DNA of 64,000 nucleotides from Taxawa tesnikishii (nom. ined.) (taxonomy: Eukaryota; Ascomycota; Dothideomycetes; Dothideales). The notes below the pieces were generated by a model. The model saw only the letters and a list, made by a program, of their open reading frames with translations. It did no database searches and was not told the origin of the DNA. Below, in pieces: positions 1 through 11,000 of the stretch (position 1 is its first letter; each line of letters opens with the position of its first letter). The position numbers and the translations under genes are program-made. The stretch is from contig JAPDRO010000012.1 in NCBI GenBank assembly GCA_030247885.1, forward strand, positions 434,001 to 498,000, in the 5' to 3' direction.

Positions 1-190
1 TGTAGCTGCTCCCTCCCATGCCTCCTTGTTGCTGCTGTGGGTAGCCATAGCCGCCTTGTTGCGATTGTTGCTGGCCTGCGGGCGGTGGAGGTGAGCGGAG
101 CTGCGGCACGGTCGAAACATGCTGTGGAACGGGGTGGTGCAATGGCGGAGAGTGGGCTGGTGGGATGTTCGAGTACTGTGGGCGCTGCAT
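1..190 (-). CDS. N-terminal fragment of a probable Yif1/Hrf1-family protein (partial)
   Basis: Only the first 63 codons are present; the gene runs off the left edge. The ATG at 190 opens a frame beginning MQRPQYSNIPPAHSPP, followed by a Pro/Gln/Gly/Tyr-rich tract (GGYGYPQQQQGG). This proline-rich start followed by a PQLRSPPPP motif is what I remember from fungal Yif1 proteins, which act with Yip1 in ER-to-Golgi vesicle transport; the diagnostic membrane domain lies outside the window, so the call rests on a low-complexity N-terminus. The divergent SRP receptor gene starts 281 bases away and also serves the early secretory pathway, which fits but does not prove it. It could be another Q-rich protein. 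Confidence 0.4.
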   Translation of the reverse strand, partial: MQRPQYSNIPPAHSPPLHHPVPQHVSTVPQLRSPPPPAGQQQSQQGGYGYPQQQQGGMGGSSY

Positions 191-471
191 CTTGCCTCTC
201 TTGTGGTTGTGGTACGAGAGTGAGTGAAAGGTTTACTTCGTGCAGTGTTGTTGTGTAGGTAAACGCAGTGAATAAGGGAAGCTTTGCTTCGTACAGTGTC
301 AACATCTCGCGGGCCACATTTCCTCGCCAAGACTTCCCTCCAATAAGCTTCACCTGCCCCTCGTCATAGTACTTTATTGTACATGTACTCGATACATCCC
401 ACCTCCTCTACCGACTCCTCCAGCTTTCTGTGCATATCGCATATTGGAACAGCCCAATACAGAAGTACGAC
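191..471. promoter_or_regulatory. Shared divergent promoter region, Yif1-like / SRP receptor alpha
   Basis: The 281 bases between two head-to-head start codons must hold both promoters. No clear TATA box is visible. The region is the only spacer between two genes of the early secretory pathway, so co-regulation is plausible but inferred. Confidence 0.4.
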
Positions 472-2663
472 ATGCTGGACGCTTTCGAGATCCTAACGAC
501 CTCCGGCGTCGTGCTCTGGTCGAAGCAATACGTGCCAGTCAACTCCAGCGTGATTAACAGCTTGATCAACGATGTCTTCATAGAGGAGCGCATCCCGGCC
601 GGCGCAAGAGCAGGAGCAGGAGCAGGAGCAGGTGACAACCAGGCCTCGCGGAATCCACCATACAAAAAGGACAAATACACGCTGAAGTGGAGTACGGCTA
701 AGGATGTGGGCTTGATCTTTGTTGTAGGATCCTTCGCCAGTCGCATACTGCGGGACGGACAGCATGCTGAATGATCGCATAGGCAGTATACCAGTCGCTA
801 CTACACCTCTCGTGGGTAGACAACCTTCTGGACGTTGCGCGAGCCTTGTTCGTCAAGGAATACGGGAAAGAGCTCAAGAAGCCCAACACAAGCCGGATTA
901 ACTGCTCCGACTTCGGTCCTACATTCGATGCACTTGTCGCGAAGCTCGACAAGTCCTCTGGCGACCTTGCGGCGCGTCAGTCCGAGACAGAGTCTGCATC
1001 AGCTTCCGAGCTGACTCCTCCTTCGAGCTCTGCCGGAACGGAAGATGGGCTGGACGATGCGCCTCCACCGCCGCCTGTACCGGGCTTCAAGAAGGGTGAG
1101 TTGCGCACCTGGAAGACGGAGAGGTCCTTACTGACAGTACTATGCAGCTGCACCAAGACCAATCTACAACGAAGCTACTTCCACCGATGCTACCCCCATA
1201 CCGACACCGGATACGTCCAGGCCTTCATCCCCGGCAGTGAGCAGTTTGATTACAGGAAAGGCAGGCCCAAGAGGATCGAGGAGAGCTCGCAAAGCGCTGA
1301 ACACCTCTGCACCTGCATCATCGGGCGACGAGTCACCCGCCAGGAGGCCAATCAGCGCGAGGAAGGCATCAGCGAAGTCAAAACGCCGGTGGGATATTGA
1401 TGGGACGATGATAGAGGGCGATGATGACGAAGTCTTGGACTACTCTACGCACAGCCTAGATGCTGGGGATGCGGATACCTCACAGGTGGAGGACGTTCGC
1501 ACAGCGGAGATGGGCAGCCGGAATCGCAAGGGCCAATTCGAACTGAAGGACCTCGGAGACGAAGTGGACGCGATCCTGGCAGAGTCAAAAACGAAGCAGG
1601 CCGCTGCTGAAACCTCGACCGGTCTCGTTGGCTCCGGTCTGAGCGCGGTCAGCGGGTACTTCAGGAACATTGTGGGTGGCAAGACCCTCACCAAGGAGGA
1701 TCTGGCAAAACCACTCAAGGCCATGGAAGACCACCTCCTGCAGAAGAACGTTGCCAGAGAGGCTGCGGTGCGGCTGTGCGAGAGCGTAGAGCGCGACCTC
1801 GTTGGCCGCAAGACTGGCAGCTTTGAAAGTGAGTACCTACTGTACCCATCCTTGGAACCCCTGATCTAACGACAACCGCAGGCATCGATAAAACCTTGCG
1901 AGCATCAATGACCGAAGCCCTGAAACGCATCCTCACACCCACATCCTCCCTTGACCTCCTCCGCGCCATCACCTCCGCCATCGGTGCTTCTCACCCACGT
2001 CCGTACGTCATCAGTATCGTGGGCGTGAACGGCGTGGGCAAATCCACCAACCTCTCCAAACTCGCCTACTTCCTTCTCCAAAACAACTTCCGCGTCCTGG
2101 TCTGTGCGGCTGACACCTTCCGTTCTGGCGCCGTCGAGCAACTGCGCGTGCATGTGCGCAACCTGACCGAGCTCAGCCGGCGCGAGAACGTCGGCTACAT
2201 CGAGTTGTTCGAGAAGGGGTACGGCAAGGATGCCGCGCTGTTGGCCAAGGACGCCGTGAACTACGCCTCCGAGTCCGACGACGGCAAGATGAGGTTTGAT
2301 GTCGTGTTGATCGATACTGCGGGTCGCAGGCACAACGACACGCGCCTCATGTCCTCACTCACAAAGTTCGGCCAACTTGCCAACCCGGACAAGATCTTCA
2401 TGGTGGGCGAGGCGCTCGTCGGCACCGATTCCGTGGCCCAGGCGAGAAACTTCTCCGCACAGTTTGTTGATACCAAGGGCCGCGGCAGGGGCCTGGATGG
2501 ATTTATCATCTCGAAGTGCGATACGGTGGGTGATATGGTCGGCACGTTGGTTAGTATGGTGCATGCGACTGGCATTCCAGTGGTTTTCTTGGGCGTTGGA
2601 CAGCACTACGGAGATTTGAGAGGACTGAACGTGGAGTGGGCGGTCGACAAATTGATGAAGTGA
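472..2663 (+). CDS. SRP101: Signal recognition particle receptor subunit alpha (SRP GTPase)
   Basis: Docking protein of the ER membrane that receives SRP-ribosome complexes through its GTPase domain. Exons 472-723, 783-1095, 1148-1828 and 1882-2663 join in frame to 675 residues, normal for the family; all introns are GT-AG and 53-59 bases. The N-terminal longin-like SRX domain starts MLDAFEILTTSGVVLW and continues across intron 1 (YQSLLHLSWVDNLLD). A charged, disordered linker holds a small Ala-Gly repeat coded near 603-632. The C-terminal NG domain has an N-domain helix bundle, then G1 GVNGVGKST, the ADTFRSGAVEQLR motif, G3 DTAGR, G4 SKCDT (usually TKCDT) and the closing GVGQHYGDLRGLN. No frame breaks. 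Identification is secure; exon ends were set by reading frame and family fit. Confidence 0.96.
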
Positions 2664-4359
2664 TGACTCTGATGGCTTGGAATGAGGAGTTTGTTGATAC
2701 CTGGGAAGCGCCTCTAGTGGCCTCTAGTATGACGTGTGGATACGGATATCAAGATACCTCTTCTGCACAGCACGGTATGGCTCGCGTCCGATCAGACAGA
2801 TAGACTTGCCTCACTCCGACAGCTAGAAGCGTCGTTCCTGGTCGCTCTGACTAGATGCAGATACTGCTTGGGACACTTTCATCAGTCGCGCTACCCGCCT
2901 CGCCGCCTTCGGTAGTCTAGGCCCGTGAGCCGCATGGACATCGACTTTCTTGGCTAAGAATACCAGCCATTAAGCCGCCCGTGGGTGAACCGCACAGAGC
3001 GGAGTAGACAAGTAGAGACGAGCGGTGCATCCGATTACTAACAGGCCCGTTGACGTATCGGCCTGGTCATCAAGAGGGGCTCCGTCTCGTACTGAGCTTC
3101 TGGGTGGTCACAGTAACATGTCAGACGGCGGGTAAGCGCAGCAAGGCTCGATGGCACGCCAAACGGTCACTTGCAACCGGGTCGACGGGTTTGATGACAC
3201 GTATCGAGGCTTCCTCATCATCATGCCTTGCACGAACCTCATGTACAGAAACACACCACTACGATGGGACTCGGTCAGCTGTAGCGTGGCACCCTCGCTT
3301 GGTGGCTTACGTGTGAGGAGATTGTTCCCTCGTTCGCTACTCTTTCTCCACCTTGTGTACATAGCGACAAGCGCGGGCTCCGGCGTGACATGACTCTGCT
3401 TTTGGCAGAGCCGAGACAAGACGAGAGCATACGGAGTGGGGTAGCATTGCGGGTCGCACCCATCTCTTGGGTCTCCTAAGCTAGGCGCAGGAGAGAGAGA
3501 GTTTCCGTCTGTGCGGACACCGGTCCTGTTCCCGTCGAGCGGTTGGAAGCATGCCCCCAGTCTTCCTTTATGCACTCTTCCACTTCGGTACCGGATTCTG
3601 GAAGCATGCCTGTCCGTGTCTATGTGATTCTAACATGCTCAGAAAGCAGTGCAACTCACACCATGCGTCTGTCGTGCAACGGGTAGCAGCACCACGCAGT
3701 GACACCAATGTCGGACACGTGCCCGAGGGGGCACGGCGCAAGCGTGAAAGAGGAGAGCTGAACAAGGTTTACGGCGTCGCCCCATGACAGTGGGACATGG
3801 AGAGCCCGAAGACTTGGAGAACCGGGGACGTCCGTGAGTGGTCTACGGCCGTTCGTCCCTTTCGTCCCGTGCGCCTGGTTCCAGGATTGACCCAAATGAC
3901 GCAAAACGCGCAGAGACACAAAACACACAAGACGGGTGTCTGCGCGGAGGCTGGGTCGATAGGACAGCAAGCAGTTCAATCGCAAAATCCAGCTGTTGTT
4001 GTTGACCCGAGGAAGCAGATCAGTCTCCTTGCCGCACTGAGGAACGAAGGGAAAGGAAAATCCGATAGAGCCTGCTGCCGTTCCTTGCGCAAATCGCCAA
4101 GCAGAACCCGAACCCGACCCACGGTTCGCTCGTCCCAATCTCACGATAACCTTTCCGCGCCAGAAAAAGCCGCCCATCCGCCCCCCCCTCCCGCTACGAA
4201 GTCTAGTAGGGAACTGGTCTTGCCAATCCTATTTAGATCCTCGGGAAACCCTCAGGCACTCCAGATCTTGTTGTTGTTTTCTTCTCGAGTCGGCGTCTTC
4301 TCCCCTTGCCAGTCAGTCATTGTCCTGTGTGTAGTTGGCAGCGGGACAGAGAGATAGCA
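2664..4359. other. Intergenic, no gene supported
   Basis: The 1.7 kb between the SRP receptor and the methyltransferase contains only short overlapping open frames without recognisable domains or family resemblance. The last few hundred bases are pyrimidine-rich and probably hold the 5' untranslated region of the next gene. Confidence 0.5.
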
Positions 4360-5555
4360 ATGGCGTCCATCGCGTCACCGTCTCCGGTCCCAAAGACAGC
4401 CACTTCGTCCTCTGACTCAAGCACCCTTGCCTCGTATGTGACGGAATACCGTATCGAGAACGGTCGCCGTTACCATGCCTACAAGGACGGCGCGTACTGG
4501 GTTAGTCACGTTCACCTCTTACTTGCAAGAGAAGGCGAAAAGAATACCCCGTATACCCTTACAGAATCACCCCCCACCCCTCTCACTCGAGTACTCTAAG
4601 CAAGTTGTCAGAGAGAGAGAGCCCAGGCTGAGACTAGGAACAAACACAGGGTCCCAACGACGAATCCGCCAACGAAGGCCAGGACCTCGCGCACGAACTA
4701 TACTGCCTGACCCTGGGCGGCCTGCACCTCGCCCCGCTCTCCTCGCCCACCCAGATCCTCGACGTCGGCACCGGCACCGGCATCTGGGCCGTCGACATGG
4801 CCGACACGTACCCCGACGCCTGCGTCACCGGCACCGACCTCAGCCCCATCCAACCCCAGATGGTGCCCCCGAACTGCGTCTTCGAGGTCGACGATGCGGA
4901 GCTCGACTGGACGTGGGAGGACAACTTCTTCGACTACGTGCACGTCAGGGAGATGTTCGGCAGCATCGCCGACTGGGATGCCTTCTTTGGCGAAGCGTTC
5001 CGCTGTACGAAGCCCGGCGGGTGGGTGGAGGTGGTGGAGCATTCGACCTGGCCCGTGTGCGAGGACGGGACGATGCCGCCGGGGCACTTTTTCAACATCT
5101 GGGGCGCGACGGTGGAGGAGATGGGGAGGAAGTGGGGGAAGGGCTTTGGGATTTGGAGGGAGAGCAAGGCGAGGTTGCAAAGAGCTGGGTTCGTGGACGT
5201 GGCGGAGAAGAGGTTTAGATGGCCGATGAACAACTGGCCTAAGGATCAGAAACAGAGGCAGTTGGGGCAGATGAACTATATCAGGATGATGGAGAATATG
5301 GAGGGGTATGTGCTGAGGCTGTTGACGCACGCCGGCCAGGTTGGTATTCCCCGAGAAACCCGAATCCGGCGATGAGGCTGACGATGGCGTAGTGGGAGAT
5401 TGAGAGGGCCCAGGTCTTCCTCGCGGAAATGCGCATGGCGTTGAAGGATAGGAGCGTGCATGCTTACGTCGACGTGTAAGTTGTGCGTGTCTGCATTGCA
5501 CGGGCTTCGATTGACGTTCTGCAGGACCGTGGTCTACGGACGTAAGCCTTCTTGA
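4360..5555 (+). CDS. LaeA-like SAM-dependent methyltransferase
   Basis: Class I methyltransferase of the large fungal LaeA-like group; the substrate is unknown. Exons 4360-4500, 4650-5339, 5393-5475 and 5525-5555 give 314 residues. The group hallmark spans the first intron: YRIENGRRYHAYKDGAYW joined to GPNDESANEGQDLAHEL. The SAM-binding loop is ILDVGTGTGIWAVDMADTYP (about residues 75-95), followed by GTDLSPIQP, the acidic motif VFEVDDAE and post-motif KPGGWVEVVE. The C-terminus closes with HAYVDVTVVYGRKPS, typical of the group. Intron 3 (5340-5392) and intron 4 (5476-5524) were placed because they restore this conserved ending. LaeA itself regulates secondary metabolism, but the family has many paralogues and no biosynthetic genes adjoin this one, so a regulatory role should not be assumed. 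Confidence 0.88.
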
Positions 5556-6982
5556 GATGAGCCGTGACGATCGGCCTTTGAACACGCCAAACCGTACATC
5601 AACGACCTACCGAGCCAGAGCCACGGAACGAAACCTGAAGAAACCAGTGACTCTCAGGCTCGTCACGCGAACCGCCTCTGATGCATTCTGTCAGCGAACG
5701 CTGTACCAGCCGCTGCTCGAAAGCTCTACTCAACAACACAAGAAGCGCATATGCAGTCATACGGCCCACGAGCAGGCAGTACAGTCCCGAGACCAAGAGC
5801 CCGAGCCCAGGTGGGATCCCATGACGCAGAGGCCAGAAAAGTGGACGTTGCCAGGTGATGAAGGGTGAAAGCTGGGTGGGTGAGAAGGAGGACGGGTGCA
5901 GAACAAGGATGAAGTGGAGACGCGGCAATGTGGGATGGTTCAGGGGTCTCCCTCATCACCACTTGCACGTCCACACAACGACTTTCCCTTGCCCACGCAG
6001 TGAGGTGAGGATGGAACGAGCTGAAGATAGGAAGGGGATGCGGCCGGTTGTAAGAAATCAACAGAGGACATGGAAGCTGGTGCCTACGATGAGAGGCCTG
6101 TATGTCTTGTGTTATACCGTGTGGACCAATATGCAGATATGGTCGTGGCAGAACTCTCAGTCACGCTACTTCCTCACCGCCTCCATTGGTGAGATCGATG
6201 GGTATATACGACTGACGAGTCAGTCGTCAGCATTTACCAAGCACCTGGCAACGCCAGCTCATTTGTCGTACTTCAATCTCGCAAATCCATATACATGCGT
6301 TTTCGTAGGTTGGCATCGGCCGTGAGTGGTCTTCAATCGTGCTAGGCAACCGCAATAGGTAAAAAGTGAGTCTGCATGATCAGATGGAACAGAACGCATT
6401 CACCAGGATGTATAACATGACGGCGAAGGCAAAAGGAACAACGGGCAGCCTGCCACTGAGATATCGCACTGAGTACGAAACAAGCTTCCCGCATGCCGGC
6501 CTGGGTTCCAAAATGGCGCGCATTGAATGCAGCAAACGATACGTCCGAAGACAGGCAGCTGATGTTCAATGAGGGTGGTTGTCGTACTTCGTATTGAGTT
6601 CTTACTAGAATCAGTAGATGTGCAGCCTACGCTGTCCTACGCATCGCCTTCAAAGACCAGCACTTGACTGATTGTGACAATGGGGTCATACTAATTTTTC
6701 AGACTCTTTTCCCCGCGATGACCACAGTTTGTTGTCAGAAGAGGAGAGATGTCGTTACAAGAAAGAGGAGTACATACGTAGTTTCTGGTAAACGCTACTC
6801 AGGGCGGTGAGGCCTAGCTCACGATAGGATAAGTTAGATGCACAGGAAACGCCGTTCAGGACAATCAGGACGCGTGTCTCGTTGGTTGCATCAGCACTTT
6901 GCGCTGGTCTTCGAAGGGCAAATGTCATTGTCATGCAATGCAGACATGCTTGGTTCTTTCTGGTCTTGTGTACGACAAGGCC
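5556..6982. other. Intergenic, no gene supported
   Basis: About 1.4 kb. A minus-strand open frame near 5599-5928 has a hydrophobic stretch and a plus-strand frame lies at 5855-6325, but they overlap, neither has a recognisable domain, and codon use does not favour either. Otherwise nothing is seen. Confidence 0.4.
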
Positions 6983-8037
6983 CTATGCGCCCATCACTTG
7001 CCTGGTAAGCTCCAAGATCCTCGCTTGCGCTTTGTGCGGCGCAGCAACCATTTCACTATTGTTCTCAAACCTCCTTCCGGCGCCGAAGTCAATGGGTTTC
7101 CCGTCCAGATCTGTGACCTTGCCGCCGGACTCTTCGTAGATCAGGAACCCACCGGCATGATCCCAGACGTACGACTTGTGGCCCCTCTTGCTGTATATAC
7201 GCAGCATAACATCTCCCCACCCACAGCCATGGCGATGTACCGCATTTGTGAAGACCAGAGGTCTGTGCCCGGCCACGGAGAGCCCATTTTCCCGGCGACC
7301 TTGCGGTGTGTTTCCAGGTCGACACTTTTGCTGGCGCAGGACTCGACAAAGTCAAGCCCTGTGGAATCTTGAGAGATGTCTTCACGTTTCGTCACTGGCT
7401 GGGATTGTTGCAGTGCTCCGCTTCCCAACCGTCTGATGGCAGCACCTTGCCCCCTCACAGCAGACAGCATGTAGCCGCTGCCTTTCGCGTCGGTCTTAGT
7501 CTCAGTGATCTTGCCAGTGCTGAGATCCAAGTTCGGACATCCGATAACACCCACACGCTGCTCTCCATCTTCCACAAGCGCTAAGCAGACGGCATACTGT
7601 TGCCCACGCATGAACGTGGCTGTACCATCGACGGGGTCCAGCATCCACACTCTCCCCTTTCTTCCTCCAGTGCCTTGACCAAGATCTATCGTATCCATCA
7701 TCTCTTCGGGGCTCGATATCGCTCCCAGCCGCCCCTCTAGCTCCGCATCTTCAAGTTTTGTAGTAGACACCAGATCCCATATCCGCGACCTCAGAGGCTC
7801 GTTCTCGCGCAGCACGGTAGCCGTCTCCTCTCCAATGAAGGTGTCGTCAGGGAAGTTGTGATGGACGGCACCGATCAGCAGAGCTTGTGCGCCAAAATCA
7901 GCTATCGTGACGGGCGTGCGATCACTCTTGTCCAATGCGCCTTTGTCGATGGAGGCGATTACGCGCTTCGTCAGGAGCGATGCTCGCTGGACCGCGAGTT
8001 CGGCTACGAAGCGTTCCTCGGTATACAACGCACCCAT
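6983..8037 (-). CDS. MET22: 3'(2'),5'-bisphosphate nucleotidase, Met22/Hal2 type, with one frame break
   Basis: Removes the 3'-phosphate from PAP/PAPS, a by-product of sulfate assimilation; the yeast enzyme is the target of lithium and sodium toxicity. It belongs to the inositol monophosphatase fold. Visible motifs are the metal-binding FIGEETA, the signature WMLDPVDGTATF and, near the C-terminus, SPWPGTDLWSSQMRYIAMAVGG and YVWDHAGG with FGAGR. These last parts lie in two frames: the frame from the ATG at 8037 stops at 7141, while WDHAGG to the stop at 6983 is read one frame over. The break falls at the four C of 7215-7218 (plus strand); one more base there gives 351 residues, the usual length. 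As written, the protein would lose the second metal-binding Asp and 90 residues. Either a sequencing indel or a recent lesion. Confidence 0.85.
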
Positions 8038-11000
8038 CGATGCCGAATCCAGACGGACCTGGACACTTCAATCTCAACACCCCGTGTTACGTGCGGTTCA
8101 GACTCCCTACCTCGACGCAGCGTGTGCGTGCGTACAAGAACGTGTGCTTCGAGAGGTGGTACGTTTTATCCTTCACCTACCGCTTTCGTGGGGGATTTTT
8201 CGACAACACAAAACGAAAGTTGCAAATCTCGAAATCTACCAATGACCTCATAGTAACCATTTTCATCCACCGCCCGATCAACACAATACTGACACAGTGG
8301 AGAGCAGGCCCTGTTGATCTGCTTGAGCAAAGTTTTTGTGGTGAACTAACCAGCCCAAGCACCCTGACTATGGGGTTGTCGATCAAGAGCCAGCGTTTCA
8401 CGACCGAAAAGTTCCAGCTGTGTCTTTGGTCGCTGGTCTTGTCGATTCGGACGACGGCGACCATTGCACCATCTACGTGATGATCCAGATTGCTGGGCGG
8501 TGTGACGGTGTCAGGGAGGCGTGGGAGATGGGCGAGAACTGATCGTCGTTACAATGAGACAGGGTGCGCTGCGCTGATCGTCGCTGCATCGAGTGACAGG
8601 AACGGCAGCTGTCTGGAAGAGGCAGACAGGCAGGGTATTGGTAATGGAGCATCGAGAACGGCTAACTACCAGGGTCCGGGAAGCAATTCACCTGTATCGC
8701 ACCACGGCAAAAGCAAACCGAAGAGAAGCAGTAACGAGCAAGAATAGTGTCGTACAATGACAACACAGAGCTCGATTCATTGCATTGAGATGTTTGTAAA
8801 GTCAAAGCACTGACAAGCCAACTCTCCCACGTGGGGGATACCCAGATCAGAGATGAAGCACATCCCAATGACCGTGCGAGGCCCAGATCGGTCACAGGCA
8901 AGCTGAACATCTACATCCATCGAGGTACAATCTACATGAGAACATCTCCTGCGCAATCAAGGGGCAACAATGTAGCAACGCTCAACGTGCTGTTTTCCTC
9001 CTCACCAGGATGCCTTCGCGCGCTCGACCCCGAGATGATGTTGATGCTCGTGATCAGCTGAAAGACGGATTCCGAACGTGTGTCTATAGAAAGCTCAACG
9101 TTGAACGTTCTGGGCCGTACTATCTCGCATCGGAAGCTTGTCGCTCAGTGCTCGCGCTCTGAAACAGATCTCCGTGCCTGTCCATAGCGATCAAGAAGGC
9201 GGAGCACGGAAAAAGCTTGTAGCGGAGCGCAACAGGCGTTTGCACAATATCGCGTCTCGCCTGTTTTCTCCTTCCGTTGCGCCAACGGATTGGACATACA
9301 GGATCCGTGCCCCGAGAGTTGTCCAAGCTCCCGGGGAAATTTTAAGATGTGGCATCAATTCCGCGCTGGGCGTTGACGGAAGGCTTTTGCTCAGCGGGAA
9401 GTTGAGCGCCATGAGAGGGAGGGCAGGCGGCGGGTGCGCATCTTGACATGCAGCCACTGTCCAGTGAGGAGCTGAACCCCGCCTAAGCGTTGTTAACGCT
9501 CGCCTGGAAAGGCAGTTCTTTGGATCTTGTCCAACGCAAAAGGATGCAGGTTGTGTCGCGCGTTGAGACAGGTGATTGTTTCGCGGAGGATGTGCACATG
9601 GACAAGGGCGAGAGGAGGGGACGCAGAAGGAAGGCTACCCGCCTGCAGCAATCCCTGGAACGATCAGACCTGCAGGCGGTGCGGCTCGAAAAGGCAAAGG
9701 TCGAGTGAGCTCGCTTTCCGCTGCTACGCGTAAGATGCCCACTTCGGACGAGAACATGCCACCGATCTGCAATCAGTCTTAACAGTCTCATGCGTAAAAG
9801 GTCGAGCCAGAACCCTCAGCCAAGTTCGAAGGCCGGACATGTACCGTGGACGAATGCGATTGCCTATTACGGCTCTTGAGTGTCCGCAACGGTGAAGAAC
9901 CGAGACAAAGAAGAGCCGCGTGGAGACGTGGTGTGTGTGCTAGGTTGCTGCCGGCAGAGGTGGTCCAGGACTTGCTACTACAGTAGCTAGGCAAAGGCTA
10001 CCACCACCTGCGACGAAGCTGCTCGGACGCGGTGAGTAAGGTTCACAGTTGGTATTGGCTAGCGGCTGCAGCGCAATCGCTAGCTTTGGCTTTCGCGTGG
10101 CAGCCATATCGCGCGAGAGTGTGGGGTACGGCCAAAACCTTACTGCACGACAAAGGGGAGTGCGGTCTCTGTGGTTGTTGGCGTTTGTATTAGTTTCCAA
10201 CAGGCCGGGTATTGCTCAAGCCCGATGGTCGGAGCAGCGCTAGTTTAGCGCCTCGGAGTCGCCGTCTTAGTGCGTAGGACAAGGTCGAAGTTTAGATTGT
10301 GAGCCACGAAACACCCAAACACCAGCGGCTTGGGTTGGCAGCGGCGCCGCATCGGAACACAACTGCAGTTTTGCGGCACTACGCTGGATCGTGCGAGCGA
10401 CATACCGGCCACTTATGCACCTCAAGCCGTTGCAGCCCTCTCTGCCCTTTGGGTTGTGGCAGGTCGAGGCTAATTGAAAGAGCATGGTGCGGCACAGCAG
10501 TTCGGCCGCAACGGAGGAAAGAAGAGCAGACCGAAGAGCAGGTCGGACCGGATCAAGCCCTAGTTTGACCCACACCGCATGAAGTATAGTACTCGTCTAC
10601 TCGGTGTTGTGATTCGCCTGTCCATCTCGAGCTCATGCAGACCGTGGCACCCAGCTAACGATCCTGCAGCGGGTGACAAGAAAACACACCTGATGGACCC
10701 GCCTACGCGAGGCATGTGTTTTGGCTTTGCATGGTAGTCAGCGGATCCTGATCAATGTTGTTAAGGTTGGAAGCGCGCACGCGTCTGTCTGGCAGAGCAT
10801 GCATGAAGCAACTTGATGCAGGCGGCCGATATCGTAGCAATAGAAAGCTGTTGTTGGGAGAGACTTCTAAGGTGCGCAACGCTTGGTTGGGTCCTTGCAT
10901 TTCTTACTGAAGCTCCACCCGATCATCACCACTAGGCGCCGGAGCAACTACTCCCCAGAATATTGAGGGGAGAGCCTCTCGAAAACCAGGAACGTTGTGG

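Noticed and set aside
5599-6061. Minus-strand open frames with a hydrophobic stretch, possible small membrane protein
   Set aside because: Two frames overlap the same bases, neither has a family resemblance, and a plus-strand frame of similar length competes; not supported as a gene.
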